Source: Aphanomyces cochlioides
Taxonomy: Eukaryota; Oomycota; Saprolegniomycetes; Saprolegniales; Verrucalvaceae
Reading direction: 5' to 3'
Assembly: GCA_019828595.1 (NCBI GenBank)
Contig: JAHQRK010000047.1
Coordinates: 1-64,000, forward strand
Length of the DNA: 64,000 nucleotides
Below, piece by piece: positions 9,224 through 19,265 of the stretch (position 1 is its first letter; every line of letters starts with the position of its first letter). Below the pieces are notes generated by a model that ran no database searches, was not told the DNA's origin, and saw nothing but the letters and a program-made list of their open reading frames with translations. The position numbers and the translations under genes were made by a program.

Positions 9224-12200
9224 TTACTGGTGTTCAACTCGAAAAGACATGGGATATTTGTCGAATAGCTCGTTGTATCCAGCTTGAGAGAAAAGGACTG
9301 AGACCGCTTCGATGATGTTTCGATAGTCGAAGTCGTCAGGCGAGAGCAAACGAATTGTTCGCCTGATGGAAGCTGTCCAACTGACAAATATAATCTCGTT
9401 CCATAGTAAAATCGGTAGAGGCTTTTTGCCATCGAACTTGGTTGCATTTCTTTGAGTCCATAAGGAGTACGTGATGGAAGCACAAAGGAGGGACCATAAT
9501 TTGAATAATGCGTCATGCAGGTGTTTTCCTCGCGTATTGGTCTTGAAGCGACTGATATTCGTGGTGGTTGCCCAATCAAACTTAACACCATAAGCACTCC
9601 ATGCTCGCTCTTGGAACATCCAAACTTGATGTACATGATGACATGTATGGAAGGCATGATGAAAAGTCTCAACATCCGAGCAATCTTCGTAGACACAACA
9701 AATAGCGTCAGGGTTTTGGATCTGCATATAGGAAAACCTCGAGTTGACGGGTAACATCTTCATGTGCAATCGAAACCATACATCGCCTTGAACAGGTGGA
9801 GGTAGATTACACACAGTACGAATGAGACGGATATACTTTGCTATGTCTTTGTCAGTTCTTGTCGTAGTCTTCATAGGATGTATAGCTTCAGTCTGGGGGG
9901 CGTGGTAAGCTAAATGCACCACGTTTTTCTTGGGCCACGACTCGAAAGGTAAATCAGCATCCTTGATTCTGGCTGTAAACGGATGTTGACAAGTCGGGAC
10001 ATTAGGCAGTGGCGACCCTTGCCGAATGTCAAACGATCGAACAACTTTGTCGAAGATTCGTGTGAGTTGATTGTAAATGTCGGTTGTGCGGGGCAATGTG
10101 GCAAAGTCCATGACTCCGTCCTGGTTTAGACAAACTTGGGCAGCTGGATTGTTCGACGACATTCGGTTCACGAACATGGTCTCTGTTGGCCAAGCACCAT
10201 GTGGGGTCAGGAAATCCTTCAGGCATCTGAGACCATTTTTGGCCCCGTGGCGGCACCAGAGACGCATGTCTTCATCTTTCACGACATTTGCTAACATCTT
10301 AGCAGAGCCGAAGTGCATTGCGTCGTAGGCTGTGAGCCATACCGGGAGGTTCAGTACCGTGTCGAGATTTGGAGGCACGCCGATTCGCTTACTCATGTCT
10401 GTGGCTGACCAATGTTTCCAAGTATCAAGCCACAGTGGATGGAGCTCGCGAAGCAAAAGCCACTTGGAGCTTGCATTTGGGTAGTATGAAAGAAAATCGA
10501 ATGGGTGACTGTCTCGGAATAACTGATGTATTGTGCGGCTAAATTGTCGCTGTACAAGTTTCTTCCACACCAGGATTTCACCAGGAGAATCGGCAGACAT
10601 AAAGAGCTGTAAACGAAGAAGGCGTTGTGTTCGCAGCCTCGATGCAATGTGGGGGATTCCCAAGCCTAAAGGCTTGTCGTACTGCCACCTTCTATGGATT
10701 GAGGGACGGTAACTCTCATCGAGCTGGGTCTTGCGGCAAAGTATGAACTTGTTTAACATTTGTTGCCACGTAACGACCATAGCAGGAGGCACAGGTACAA
10801 CGGCTGTTACATGCCACAACATAGATAGCAACATCGTGGAGGCAATAAGCTTTCGGCCCTGCAATGTCCTTGCTCGTTTACCCCATAGTTGAAAGGACGA
10901 GATGAATTTGTCGTTGAGTTTTTGAAGTTGGGAGTCAGCCGAAAGTCGATGGCCAAAGAGAATACCAAGATATTTCGTACACTGACCAGTTGGTACGATA
11001 TTGAGCAAACCATCTGCTTCGATGTCTTCTTGATCGAGATGGTCGTTGAGAACCAAGGTCATGCACTTGGAACGATTCAGACGGGCCCCTGAAGCCGTGC
11101 AAAACTCTTCCACAATTGCCATTTGCTCCACAGCAGATTGCAGCGAGTTTGATAACAACGTCGAGTCGTCGGCAAAGAATATACTCGTAATAACTGAGTC
11201 GTGGGGAGAGCGATTCCAAGATGTGGGGACGCTCGGAGCATCTCACCAAGAGGTTCTAGGTATAGGACGAACAGTAGGCATGATAAAGGACAGCCTTGTT
11301 TGACGCCTCGGGTAGGTCGGATCTTAGGGCCAAGCTCGCCATTGAAGATGATCTGGACCAAAGGTGAGTCGTACAAAAGAGCTACCCACGCAATGAAACC
11401 ATCACCAGTGTTGACTTCTCTCAGCACATCAAGCATAAATTCTCGATCCACCATGTCGTACGCTTTCGAAAAGTCAAGGAATGTTGCATAGTAGTCGTGA
11501 TCTTCGTTGGTGCAAAACGTTTGCAAAGTTTGCACAAGCAGGACGTGGTCATGCAGCCGTCGTCCTGGGACAAAGCCAGCTTGACTTGGGTGAATGAGAT
11601 GAGGAGCTACTGTAGCCAGGCGATAAGCGAGGGCACGGGATAGTATCTTCACCTCCACTGACATGAGTGCAATAGGTCGGTAGTTTCCAGGATCGCCTCG
11701 ATCACCAGCTTTGAAGAGCAGAGCCACAGCACTACGCCTTTGTTGAAGGAGTAGTTTACCGTGGTGGTGAAGTTGGTAGTTGAAGACCCTGACCAGGATT
11801 TCGGAGAAAGCCTCGGGTGCTACTTGGAAGAAGGCCGCTGGCCATCCATCAGGACCAGGAGACTTGTTTGGACTCATTGTCTTGAGAGCACTACACAGCT
11901 CGGCTGCTGTGATAGGTCTGTCTAGCTCCTCGCGTTGCTCATCATTGAGTTTGCGGGAGATAAACCGTATGACAGCCCTCCGCCTCGCCCGGTTTAGCCG
12001 AGGTTGTTCGCCACGAGTGGTAGTCATTATTGCCTTCCAATGGGCAGTGAATCTCTCTTTGATAGTGGTAGGATCAGACACGGGAATGCCATCGACGTTG
12101 ACCGTCGTGATAGGAACCTTGAGTCCTTGTGGCCTTCGAAAGAAGTGGCTCGTACCGCGTTCGTTGATATTTGCATGAAAATCGAATTGCTGATCCATGC

Positions 12201-13338
12201 GGTATTGGCGATATTCGATTCTTGCGTTTTCCAGCGCCAACCGAGTAGCATCAACGGCAGCCTCGTCGAGCAAGCCAGCTTCGTATGATCGTTGTGCAGA
12301 TATATGTCTCAGTTTTAGGCTTTTGAGCTCGTGTTGCATGGATTGGAGGTGGTGGCGATGACATTGTTGTAAACGTCGTTTGATTCGCTTAAGCCACCCA
12401 TACCAGACGGCTCCCATGTTTGTCGATTCGTCCGCACGCATCTCAGAGAGGAGGTGTGATGCCTCTTCTCGTATGGCTTTGATGACGAGCGGGTCTTTGA
12501 GTAGCTCTCTCGGCAGCCTCCAGTAGCCACGGGTCGTGGGTGTATGACTTGTAGAGAGAACGACAGTGTGCTCCAAGTGATCTCCGGCAAAGCTGTTAGT
12601 GGCATATTTTGAGCTTTGGTAGGATTGGGCAACTAAATCTTGGTCAATGAACCAGTAGTCCAGACGATTGCTTCGTCCTGGACCGCTTGCCAGTCTTTCG
12701 TGAGGGTGGTGTAGGCGCCACGCGTCGATGACTCCTAGTTGTGACAGCCAGGCAAGACATTCGACTTTTCCAAAGGTGTGATCTTGCCGTGGTTTGGAAG
12801 CATCGAGGTGTTCGTTGACAGGAAGGTTAAAATCTCCCCCAACCAGGTGTACACTGTTAGCTTCAAAAGCGCGAGGGAGACTGTCAAAGAAACTAGCCCG
12901 ATGTTGAGGGGTAACTGGCGCGTAAATGTTGTGGATGTAGACTGGGGTTTCATCCCAGTACGTTTTGATCACAATATAACGGCCAGGGATATCGTGTTGT
13001 GATAAGTGCACCAGGCTTGAGAATCCAGGCATCGATTCGTGAAAGTATGATGCAACGCCACATCGACGGTTGTTCAAATTGTCCGTGCGGGTTGTTCGTA
13101 AGTCGTTGGTAAAAAGTTTGTACTTGCTAACACCCACTTCGTTGTCGAGGTGAGTGTGGAAAGTGTCAAGATGTTTTGCGTTGTTGAGTTTCGTTTCTTG
13201 AAAGAGAACAGCTTGTGTCGGTTTCCGAAGACGCCGTGCAACAAGATGTCCGTTTTCTTTCAGCCCATTGAGGTTGCTCGTCGTCACTTCAAGTATGGGG
13301 AGCTTGACAAAATGACCAGCCGCGACCACTTTAGCCAC
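9224..13338 (-). pseudogene. LINE B1 ORF2: endonuclease-reverse transcriptase, frameshifted
   Basis: The apurinic-like endonuclease (about residues 10-265) shows TSNLNGL, LFQETKL, NIYAPV, GDFNLPV, RLDYWF and GDHLEH. The reverse transcriptase (about 480-830) shows NKSPGPDGWP, GNYRPIALMS, FLDFSKAYD, GVKQGCPLSC, FADDSTLL and KYLGILFGH. A C-terminal zinc knuckle (CVYEDC...HHAFHTC) follows. There is no RNase H domain. A run of four G at about 11203, where B2 and B3 have five, shifts the frame just before FADD, so this copy is probably inactive. No in-frame ATG precedes the endonuclease; the coordinate given is a GTG that overlaps the ORF1 stop by 8 nt, in the +1 frame. Confidence 0.9.
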
Positions 13339-15796
13339 GGGAAGCGATCGTTGTGAGATCCGCTAGGTCGCCGTGAATTAAAGTAGGTTCGCTTGGGTGA
13401 AACATGACTTGATTGTGGAGAGTGATATCCAAATCGTTGCTTTCGTGTAGTTGAAGGATTTTTGTCATGATGTGACACATCGATTCTCCGTCGCCAGTGT
13501 ACATGAATTCCATTCTGTTCCATATGTGGAGGCCAAGGTCGGTGTACATCAGGAGTGACATGAGCGTTTCGGAGGATAGACTGCGTTTACCAAGGCGAGA
13601 GGGTAACGCTGTCACTGGACTTTTTGTTGAGGCCAAAATTGCCGCATCGCTATTGAAATATAGTGGAGCATGAACTGCCATCAATACTTCTGCAATGGCC
13701 AGCACTTCTTCGACTTCAACTCTGTTGAGGACGATGTCATCATCGGTGATGATTGCCTCGATGAGTGGGAGGTTGTTGACCATCTTCTGGTCACTGAACA
13801 CCGAGATCACGTGGTCGTGAGTGATTGGAGTGCCGAATGTTGCCTCGTAGAGCTGACCAAAAGATTTTGTGCCACCACCAGACGCTCTTAGCCAACGATT
13901 AAGCAGTCGAAGACGAACAAAGTATTCGAAGCTGTCACGATTGGAGACAAAAATTTGGTGCAGTTGCAGTCCAAATTCGATTGGCGCACGTTCTAGATGG
14001 ATGCAGATCGTGTCAACACGCCCGTCCGTAATCAATTTCAATAAGTTGAAGGAATCGTGCGCTAACGCTTCCTTAACTTGGGCCGGGATATGTTGTGGTG
14101 CGTTTTGAGCCTTGGTGTCAAGGTCGTTGAGCTCGGCAAGTATGGCATCGAGAGACTTCTCAAACCTTTGGATTGAGCCCTCGTGGGGTTTGATCCCGCT
14201 AATGAACTCTTCAGCGGCAACGTGCACCTTGTCACCAGATTTGAGTGTCAGCTTTGGAACAATTACTTTGACAGTGGTGTTGCCAACTGTCGTTTCGTGT
14301 TCCTCGGGCTCAACATTAGCGCGTTCGTCCAGAGCCGCAAACATGTTCGGGGAGATCCAAGGACGATCAGGAGCTGGGATTGAGCCAGCGGAGATTGGGG
14401 TTTTCTTTCTTTTGCCTGTAGTTTGAACTTCAGTCCATTCCTTGTTGCTGTCTCGGGTCGTTTTCTGCCGTTTGGCAGTGGATGTCGAGACAGCGGCGTC
14501 TCCCCGTGGGCGGTGAGGGGTTGCGTGAAGTCCATGTTGGGTGGCGATTACATCGAGGTCAAGGCGCGCGAGCTTCTTGTCACGGTAAAACCATCCTTGA
14601 CCAAACACGCGGAGGCACCGACCCTTGAAAATGAATTCTTCAATTGATCGACCGTCATTGTGCATAGATTCGGGTATAGCTGTCCCTTCAAAATACAAGC
14701 GATAACGAGAGCTAGCCAAGCCAGTCGTCGAGGAAACTGTGGAGTATGAGCCCCACAAAAAGCGCGGCTCAAGCTTTGACATGATGCTGAACATGAGACG
14801 TTCTTCATCCTGTCCTTGGAGACCAGATGGGATATCGATGAAATATCCATCAAGTATATGGGGCTCAGTCATGACAAATCTCTGAGAGCTGCCATCCTTT
14901 GCCACTTGGATCTTGAGAGAGACTCCACGCAGCTTTTTAAGAGCATCTTCAGAGGCTATGCCCCACTTGAGAAGACGATTGGAGACATCTTTCTCGCACT
15001 TGATGACATCGACAAATGCATCGTCCAAATCAAGCGCTTGGTTGTCAAACAATAGAGATGTCATTGCCTTGGAGATGTCGATGTATTTGGTGTATTGGCC
15101 AGTGGACATTTGTAGCCAGCCAACAACATCTCTGGGGGAATGTTTTTGGATGGGCAAAGTGTCGTCAAACGTGAGAGATCCTGTCGCGCGTTTTTGCAAC
15201 AAGGACGCCAGCTCGGCCATAGTTGGTCGATAATGGCCGACGTCACTGTTCCGCTGAGCCTTGGCAGATTTAGCTCTCTGCTTGGCTTGGAATTCCCACA
15301 CGCATTCGTTTGGCTTTTTGGTCGAGGTGTTCGACTCGGGTGGTATTGGCACGGAGCGTGTTGTAGCAGGAGGCGAGGCATCGATTTGAGCTTCAGGCTC
15401 CATTTCCACATCAACATTGGTGTCGCGAATCGATTGGTCTTCAGAGCGCGGCTCCAGCTCAGTGGCTTGAGTAATCGGTGGGGTATGTGGTTGGTTGTTG
15501 TTGGAGATATCCTCTATGTCTTCATCAGGCATCGGAGAAACATTATCCTTGTTGACAGTTTTGTCGCTGGTACGAGCGCTTGGTAATGGCACGCGACCAC
15601 CGAGTGTAGCAAGACGTATGGGCGGTTGAGCAGCAGGCGGAGTTTTGTCGATGATTGAGTCAGGTTCATCGTCATCATCATCGTCAACAATCACCTCCAT
15701 GATACTAGAAGCGTCCGAGGTATTGCGAAAGGGAGAGACAGAAAAAGCTGAGGGCTTGTGTGCATGAGCACGGCTGGAAGAGCGGGTAGTCGCCAT
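13331..15796 (-). CDS. LINE B1 ORF1, RNA-binding-like protein, 821 aa
   Basis: ATG at 15796, 50 nt from the element 5' end. Residues 1-140 are disordered and acidic, with an Asp run near residue 40. From about 150 lies VWEFQAKQRAKSAKAQ, followed by a domain conserved in family A (TGSLTFDDTLPIQKHS...GWLQM). The block at about 280-410 has RRM-like spacing: GYFIDIPSGL, a helix, YRLYFEGTAIP, then FKGRCLRVFGQGWFYRDKK. A Lys/Arg-rich linker (GKRKKT) leads to WISPNMFAALDER. The C-terminal helical domain contains HAPLYFNSDAAI and TKSPVTALPS. LINE ORF1 proteins bind element RNA; the C-terminal domain has no known function that I can name. It ends at TAA 13331, overlapping the ORF2 frame. Confidence 0.85.
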   Translation of the reverse strand: MATTRSSSRAHAHKPSAFSVSPFRNTSDASSIMEVIVDDDDDDEPDSIIDKTPPAAQPPIRLATLGGRVPLPSARTSDKTVNKDNVSPMPDEDIEDISNNNQPHTPPITQATELEPRSEDQSIRDTNVDVEMEPEAQIDASPPATTRSVPIPPESNTSTKKPNECVWEFQAKQRAKSAKAQRNSDVGHYRPTMAELASLLQKRATGSLTFDDTLPIQKHSPRDVVGWLQMSTGQYTKYIDISKAMTSLLFDNQALDLDDAFVDVIKCEKDVSNRLLKWGIASEDALKKLRGVSLKIQVAKDGSSQRFVMTEPHILDGYFIDIPSGLQGQDEERLMFSIMSKLEPRFLWGSYSTVSSTTGLASSRYRLYFEGTAIPESMHNDGRSIEEFIFKGRCLRVFGQGWFYRDKKLARLDLDVIATQHGLHATPHRPRGDAAVSTSTAKRQKTTRDSNKEWTEVQTTGKRKKTPISAGSIPAPDRPWISPNMFAALDERANVEPEEHETTVGNTTVKVIVPKLTLKSGDKVHVAAEEFISGIKPHEGSIQRFEKSLDAILAELNDLDTKAQNAPQHIPAQVKEALAHDSFNLLKLITDGRVDTICIHLERAPIEFGLQLHQIFVSNRDSFEYFVRLRLLNRWLRASGGGTKSFGQLYEATFGTPITHDHVISVFSDQKMVNNLPLIEAIITDDDIVLNRVEVEEVLAIAEVLMAVHAPLYFNSDAAILASTKSPVTALPSRLGKRSLSSETLMSLLMYTDLGLHIWNRMEFMYTGDGESMCHIMTKILQLHESNDLDITLHNQVMFHPSEPTLIHGDLADLTTIASRG

Positions 15797-15812
15797 GTTG
15801 TCAGTTTTGGAC

Positions 15813-15846
15813 AGTGGTACTGCGGGGTAGCTGGCAAATTGGAAAC
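15813..15846 (-). promoter_or_regulatory. Conserved 34-nt 5' end shared by families A and B
   Basis: The first 34 nt of the B element RNA are identical to the first 34 nt of family A (A2: 56069-56102), although the following 5' UTRs and the ORF1 genes are diverged. Reading frames through the block differ between families, so the constraint is on DNA or RNA rather than protein. It may be a start site, promoter or packaging signal. Confidence 0.55.
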
Positions 15847-15847
15847 T

Positions 15848-15955
15848 CCGGTCATAGCTCAGTTGGTAGAGCGTTTGACTGTAGTGGAAAGTTGTATTGG
15901 ATTCAGTATGGCTTCAGAAATCAAATGGCCACCGGTTCGATTCCGGTTGACCGGA
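15848..15955 (+). tRNA. tRNA-Tyr(GTA), copy 1, with 35-nt intron
   Basis: Exon 1 is 15848-15884, the intron 15885-15919 and exon 2 15920-15955. The acceptor stem CCGGTCA/TGACCGG has the eukaryotic Tyr hallmark C1-G72 and discriminator A73. The D-stem is GCTC/GAGC, the anticodon stem TTTGA/TCAAA, and the anticodon GTA lies at 15881-15883. The T-arm is ACCGG-TTCGATT-CCGGT. The intron sits after position 37, as in eukaryotic tRNA-Tyr. Box A is TAGCTCAGTTGG and box B GGTTCGATTCC (15934-15944). The gene was rebuilt by insertion of B1 directly upstream. Confidence 0.97.
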
Positions 15956-17041
15956 CTCTCTTTTTCACACTTTCATCTCCTTTCCTTCTCTTACCCTCTT
16001 TTTTCCACCTCTCTCTTCATCTTCACGACCTTTACACGTCCCAACATTTAGATTCATCACATTTACCTACACATACAACAACTACACACGATACAGTCTA
16101 TTCCAATGCCACACAAACAAATCTACGCGTTTTCACCAGCATTCACGCGGCATGAGCCATCATTGCTCTGTCTTGTTTATTTCATGTGCAGGACACATTG
16201 GATGCACCCCAAAAGACATTACAATCAAGAGGAATCACATTCCCTTACATACGTTGTCGTGCCAGTATTTTTGTCGCTCGTCAATCTCTGACAAAAACTC
16301 CTCCACGTAGTAGCATAGAAGTGCCATTTTGAAGGTCCAGTGAGCATACATGCCCCACAGCTCCTACGTTTGCCTTTCGGATGTCTGTGACGGCTCAGTT
16401 CAAAGTAGTTCGGGGTTGACGTTTTAAGTGATGCCTCGCTAATTCATTGATCGAAATGAACAACACGTTATTTAAACATGGTTGCTTCTTGGAGGATAAA
16501 ACAGTTTATGTTGGTTGTCCAAAATGAACAGCCTCATACTTTCCAACCTCTGAATTGAGGTATAATCCCTTTGCAAAAACAAATCGCAACGACGTTTGGC
16601 TTCAACACAGAGAGAGGAGGAAAAAGAGTCTACCAATCGCACACGCATACATTCCGTTCTTGTTGTGTCGTTGTTTTAGTCACTCATATTTTGGCAAGTC
16701 ATATATACATTCTTTTTGGGGGGACACAGCACGAGGATTCATCGTGCTAACTTGGTGCGTGCTGTGTGGCCACGGTGCGACGTTGGTACGGAGACTTCTC
16801 TACAACACTGCATGAGGCAGAGCGAAGAGCTTGGTAAAGGGTAAGAGTGTTTGTAAATAAGAAGGTGGATGGAATGCGATGTTGTAGATGAAATGGCAGA
16901 GACGAGTCTCTGAAAATGGGCTGGAAGATAGTGAGGACTATAAGAATACAGGGTGTAGGATGTGGTTGATGATGCCAGTTGGTAGTGTATGTAGATGACT
17001 AAAATAGTGTGTGAAAGGTCGGTGGCTGGAGGACGTATGTG
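15956..17041. repeat. Array spacer 1 (about 1.09 kb)
   Basis: Spacer of the tandem tRNA-Tyr unit. It begins with CT-rich sequence and ends GACGTATGTG just before the target site. Small ORFs recur only because the unit is repeated, and I see no protein family, RNA gene or second tRNA in it. Confidence 0.85.
15961..15965 (+). terminator. Pol III T5 terminator of tRNA-Tyr copy 1
   Basis: A run of five T starts 6 nt after the tRNA 3' end, the usual Pol III stop signal. Confidence 0.8.
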
Positions 17042-17056
17042 TCCGGTCATAGCTCA
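17042..17056 (+). repeat. 15-bp target-site copy before fragment Af1
   Basis: TCCGGTCATAGCTCA, the left-hand tRNA-Tyr stub at the 3' end of the first truncated A element; its partner is at 17530-17544. Confidence 0.92.
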
Positions 17057-17529
17057 CTGCAATGGGGAGGTATATTAATAGACTTTCAATATCTACTAAT
17101 ACTAATATTGCCTACTAACGGCTCATCCCACTTCCAAATGCTTCAGCAGATTTTCTACTTTGGGCTTTGGAGTACAGCGATTTTTGACTTGTTGAATAAA
17201 TACTTGGGGCTTGTTAATTTGGGGCTGAAGGTTGGAGCGCGAGCAAAGTCGGGTACTTGGCTACCAGTGGGCGATAGACAGGTTGTCTATGCAAAGTATT
17301 GATTGCTGAAATTGCTTCCACTCGTTGAGGGCTGTCAACTTCTTGGAGGCGAAGCCATCTGCGGATCGATGCATGCCATCGGATGAAGCTGACTTCTTGC
17401 CAAATTTCTGGCGGAGGCGGCTCCTTCGATTCGAACTTGGCGGCGTTGTGCGTTGTCCAAATATAGTGAAGGTTGGAAGCACACAGAAGAGCCCAGAGCA
17501 CAAACAGTATGTCTTGAAGCTGGCTACCG
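17057..17529 (-). mobile_element. LINE family A fragment Af1, 5'-truncated, 473 bp
   Basis: Contains only the 3' end of family A: the structured 3' UTR (17057-17135) and the last part of ORF2 (stop at 17214, with the WALLCASNLHYIW and FIRWHASIRRWLRL region). It stops abruptly at CTGGCTACCG, followed by an exact 15-bp target duplication. Loss of the 5' part with an intact 3' end and target duplication is the usual result of aborted reverse transcription. It cannot encode an active protein. Confidence 0.93.
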
Positions 17530-17544
17530 TCCGGTCATAGCTCA
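17530..17544 (+). repeat. 15-bp target-site copy between Af1 and Af2
   Basis: The stub serves as right duplication of Af1 and left duplication of Af2. Confidence 0.92.
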
Positions 17545-17978
17545 CTGCAATGGGGAGGTATATTAATAGACTTTCAATATCTACTAATACTAATATTGCC
17601 TACTAACGGCTCATCCCACTTCCAAATGCTTCAGCAGATTTTCTACTTTGGGCTTTGGAGTACAGCGATTTTTGACTTGTTGAATAAATACTTGGGGCTT
17701 GTTAATTTGGGGCTGAAGGTTGGAGCGCGAGCAAAGTCGGGTACTTGGCTACCAGTGGGCGATAGACAGGTTGTCTATGCAAAGTATTGATAGCTGAAAT
17801 TGCTTCCACTCGTTGAGGGCTGTCAACTTCTTGGAGGCGAAGCCATCTGCGGATCGATGCATGCCATCGGATGAAGCTGACTTCTTGCCAAATTTCTGGC
17901 GGAGGCGGCTCCTTCGATTCGAACTTGGCGGCGTTGTGCGTTGTCCAAATATAGTGAAGGTTGGAAGCACACAGAAGG
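17545..17978 (-). mobile_element. LINE family A fragment Af2, 5'-truncated, 434 bp
   Basis: A second 3' fragment of family A, cut 39 bp shorter than Af1 and in the same site. The 3' structure is 17545-17623, and the ORF2 tail ends at about 17702. Target duplications are at 17530-17544 and 17979-17993. The different truncation points show that this is a separate insertion. It lies next to the intact tRNA, so it is the younger of the two. Confidence 0.93.
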
Positions 17979-17979
17979 T

Positions 17980-18087
17980 CCGGTCATAGCTCAGTTGGTA
18001 GAGCGTTTGACTGTAGTGGAAAGTTGTATTGGATTCAGTATGGCTTCAGAAATCAAATGGCCACCGGTTCGATTCCGGTTGACCGGA
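17980..18087 (+). tRNA. tRNA-Tyr(GTA), copy 2, with intron
   Basis: Sequence identical to copy 1, with the same 35-nt intron (18017-18051) and both internal promoter boxes. It lies directly right of fragment Af2, and its first 14 nt are part of the target duplication. Expected to be functional. Confidence 0.97.
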
Positions 18088-19172
18088 CTCTCTTTTTCAC
18101 ACTTTCATCTCCTTTCCTTCTCTTACCCTCTTTTTTCCACCTCTCTCTTCATCTTCACGACCTTTACACGTCCCAACATTTAGATTCATCACATTTACCT
18201 ACACATACAACAACTACACACGATACAGTCTATTCCAATGCCACACAAACAAATCTACGCGTTTTCACCAGCATTCACGCGGCATGAGCCATCATTGCTC
18301 TGTCTTGTTTATTTCATGTGCAGGACACATTGGATGCACCCCAAAAGACATTACAATCAAGAGGAATCACATTCCCTTACATACGTTGTCGTGCCAGTAT
18401 TTTTGTCGCTCGTCAATCTCTGACAAAAACTCCTCCACGTAGTAGCATAGAAGTGCCATTTTGAAGGTCCAGTGAGCATACATGCCCCACAGCTCCTACG
18501 TTTGCCTTTCGGATGTCTGTGACGGCTCAGTTCAAAGTAGTTCGGGGTTGACGTTTTAAGTGATGCCTCGCTAATTCATTGATCGAAATGAACAACACGT
18601 TATTTAAACATGGTTGCTTCTTGGAGGATAAAACAGTTTATGTTGGTTGTCCAAAATGAACAGCCTCATACTTTCCAACCTCTGAATTGAGGTATAATCC
18701 CTTTGCAAAAACAAATCGCAACGACGTTTGGCTTCAACACAGAGAGAGGAGGAAAAAGAGTCTACCAATCGCACACGCATACATTCCGTTCTTGTTGTGT
18801 CGTTGTTTTAGTCACTCATATTTTGGCAAGTCATATATACATTCTTTTTGGGGGACACAGCACGAGGATTCATCGTGCTAACTTGGTGCGTGCTGTGTGG
18901 CCACGGTGCGGCGTTGGTACGGAGACTTCTCTACAACACTGCATGAGGCAGAGCGAAGAGCTTGGTAAAGGGTAAGAGTGTTTGTAAATAAGAAGGTGGA
19001 TGGAATGCGATGTTGTAGATGAAATGGCAGAGACGAGTCTCTGAAAATGGGCTGGAAGATAGTGAGGACTATAAGAATACAGGGTGTAGGATGTGGTTGA
19101 TGATGCCAGTTGGTAGTGTATGTAGATGACTAAAATAGTGTGTGAAAGGTCGGTGGCTGGAGGACGTATGTG
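18088..19172. repeat. Array spacer 2
   Basis: About 99% identical to spacer 1. It has a G5 instead of G6 tract near 18850 and a C-to-G... type single-base change nearby (GGTGCGGCG at about 18906). It ends GACGTATGTG before a LINE-occupied site. No gene seen. Confidence 0.85.
18093..18097 (+). terminator. Pol III T5 terminator of tRNA-Tyr copy 2
   Basis: T5 run 6 nt after the tRNA 3' end. Confidence 0.8.
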
Positions 19173-19187
19173 TCCGGTCATAGCTCA
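19173..19187 (+). repeat. 15-bp target-site copy before B2
   Basis: TCCGGTCATAGCTCA stub at the 3' end of B2; its partner is at 27317-27331. Confidence 0.92.
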
Positions 19188-19265
19188 ATGTCAATGGGGA
19201 GTCTATTTGTAGTTAATGTAAACTACAAACTAATATTGCCCGAAGGCTCATCCCATTTCCAACTG

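Larger units (their letters stand above)
7718..15846 (-). mobile_element. LINE family B copy B1, full length, 8129 bp
   Basis: Minus-strand LINE with three ORFs, inserted between A14 and G15 of a tRNA-Tyr gene. The 15-bp target duplications are at 7703-7717 and 15847-15861. The 5' UTR is 50 nt and the 3' UTR about 78 nt, without poly(A). It is nearly identical to B2 and B3. One G is missing from a run near 11203 compared with B2 and B3, which breaks ORF2. Since it lies between C and the intact tRNA, it was inserted after C. Confidence 0.95.

Noticed and set aside
10889..11303. Plus-strand ORFs of 60-200 aa inside the LINEs
   Set aside because: They are shadows of the minus-strand ORF1, ORF2 and ORF3 and show no domains.
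15790..15846. HDV-like ribozyme at the LINE 5' end, as in R2
   Set aside because: The first 7 nt have no complementary partner in the next 80 nt, so a P1 helix cannot form.
16106..16291. Small ORFs that recur in every spacer (61, 86, 103 aa and others, both strands)
   Set aside because: They recur only because the 1.2-kb unit is repeated. Single-base indels between units change some frames, and no family is recognisable.
17057..17978. Af1 and Af2 as SINEs
   Set aside because: They are simply 3' fragments of family A with part of ORF2 and have no tRNA-derived head of their own; the tRNA part is the target duplication.
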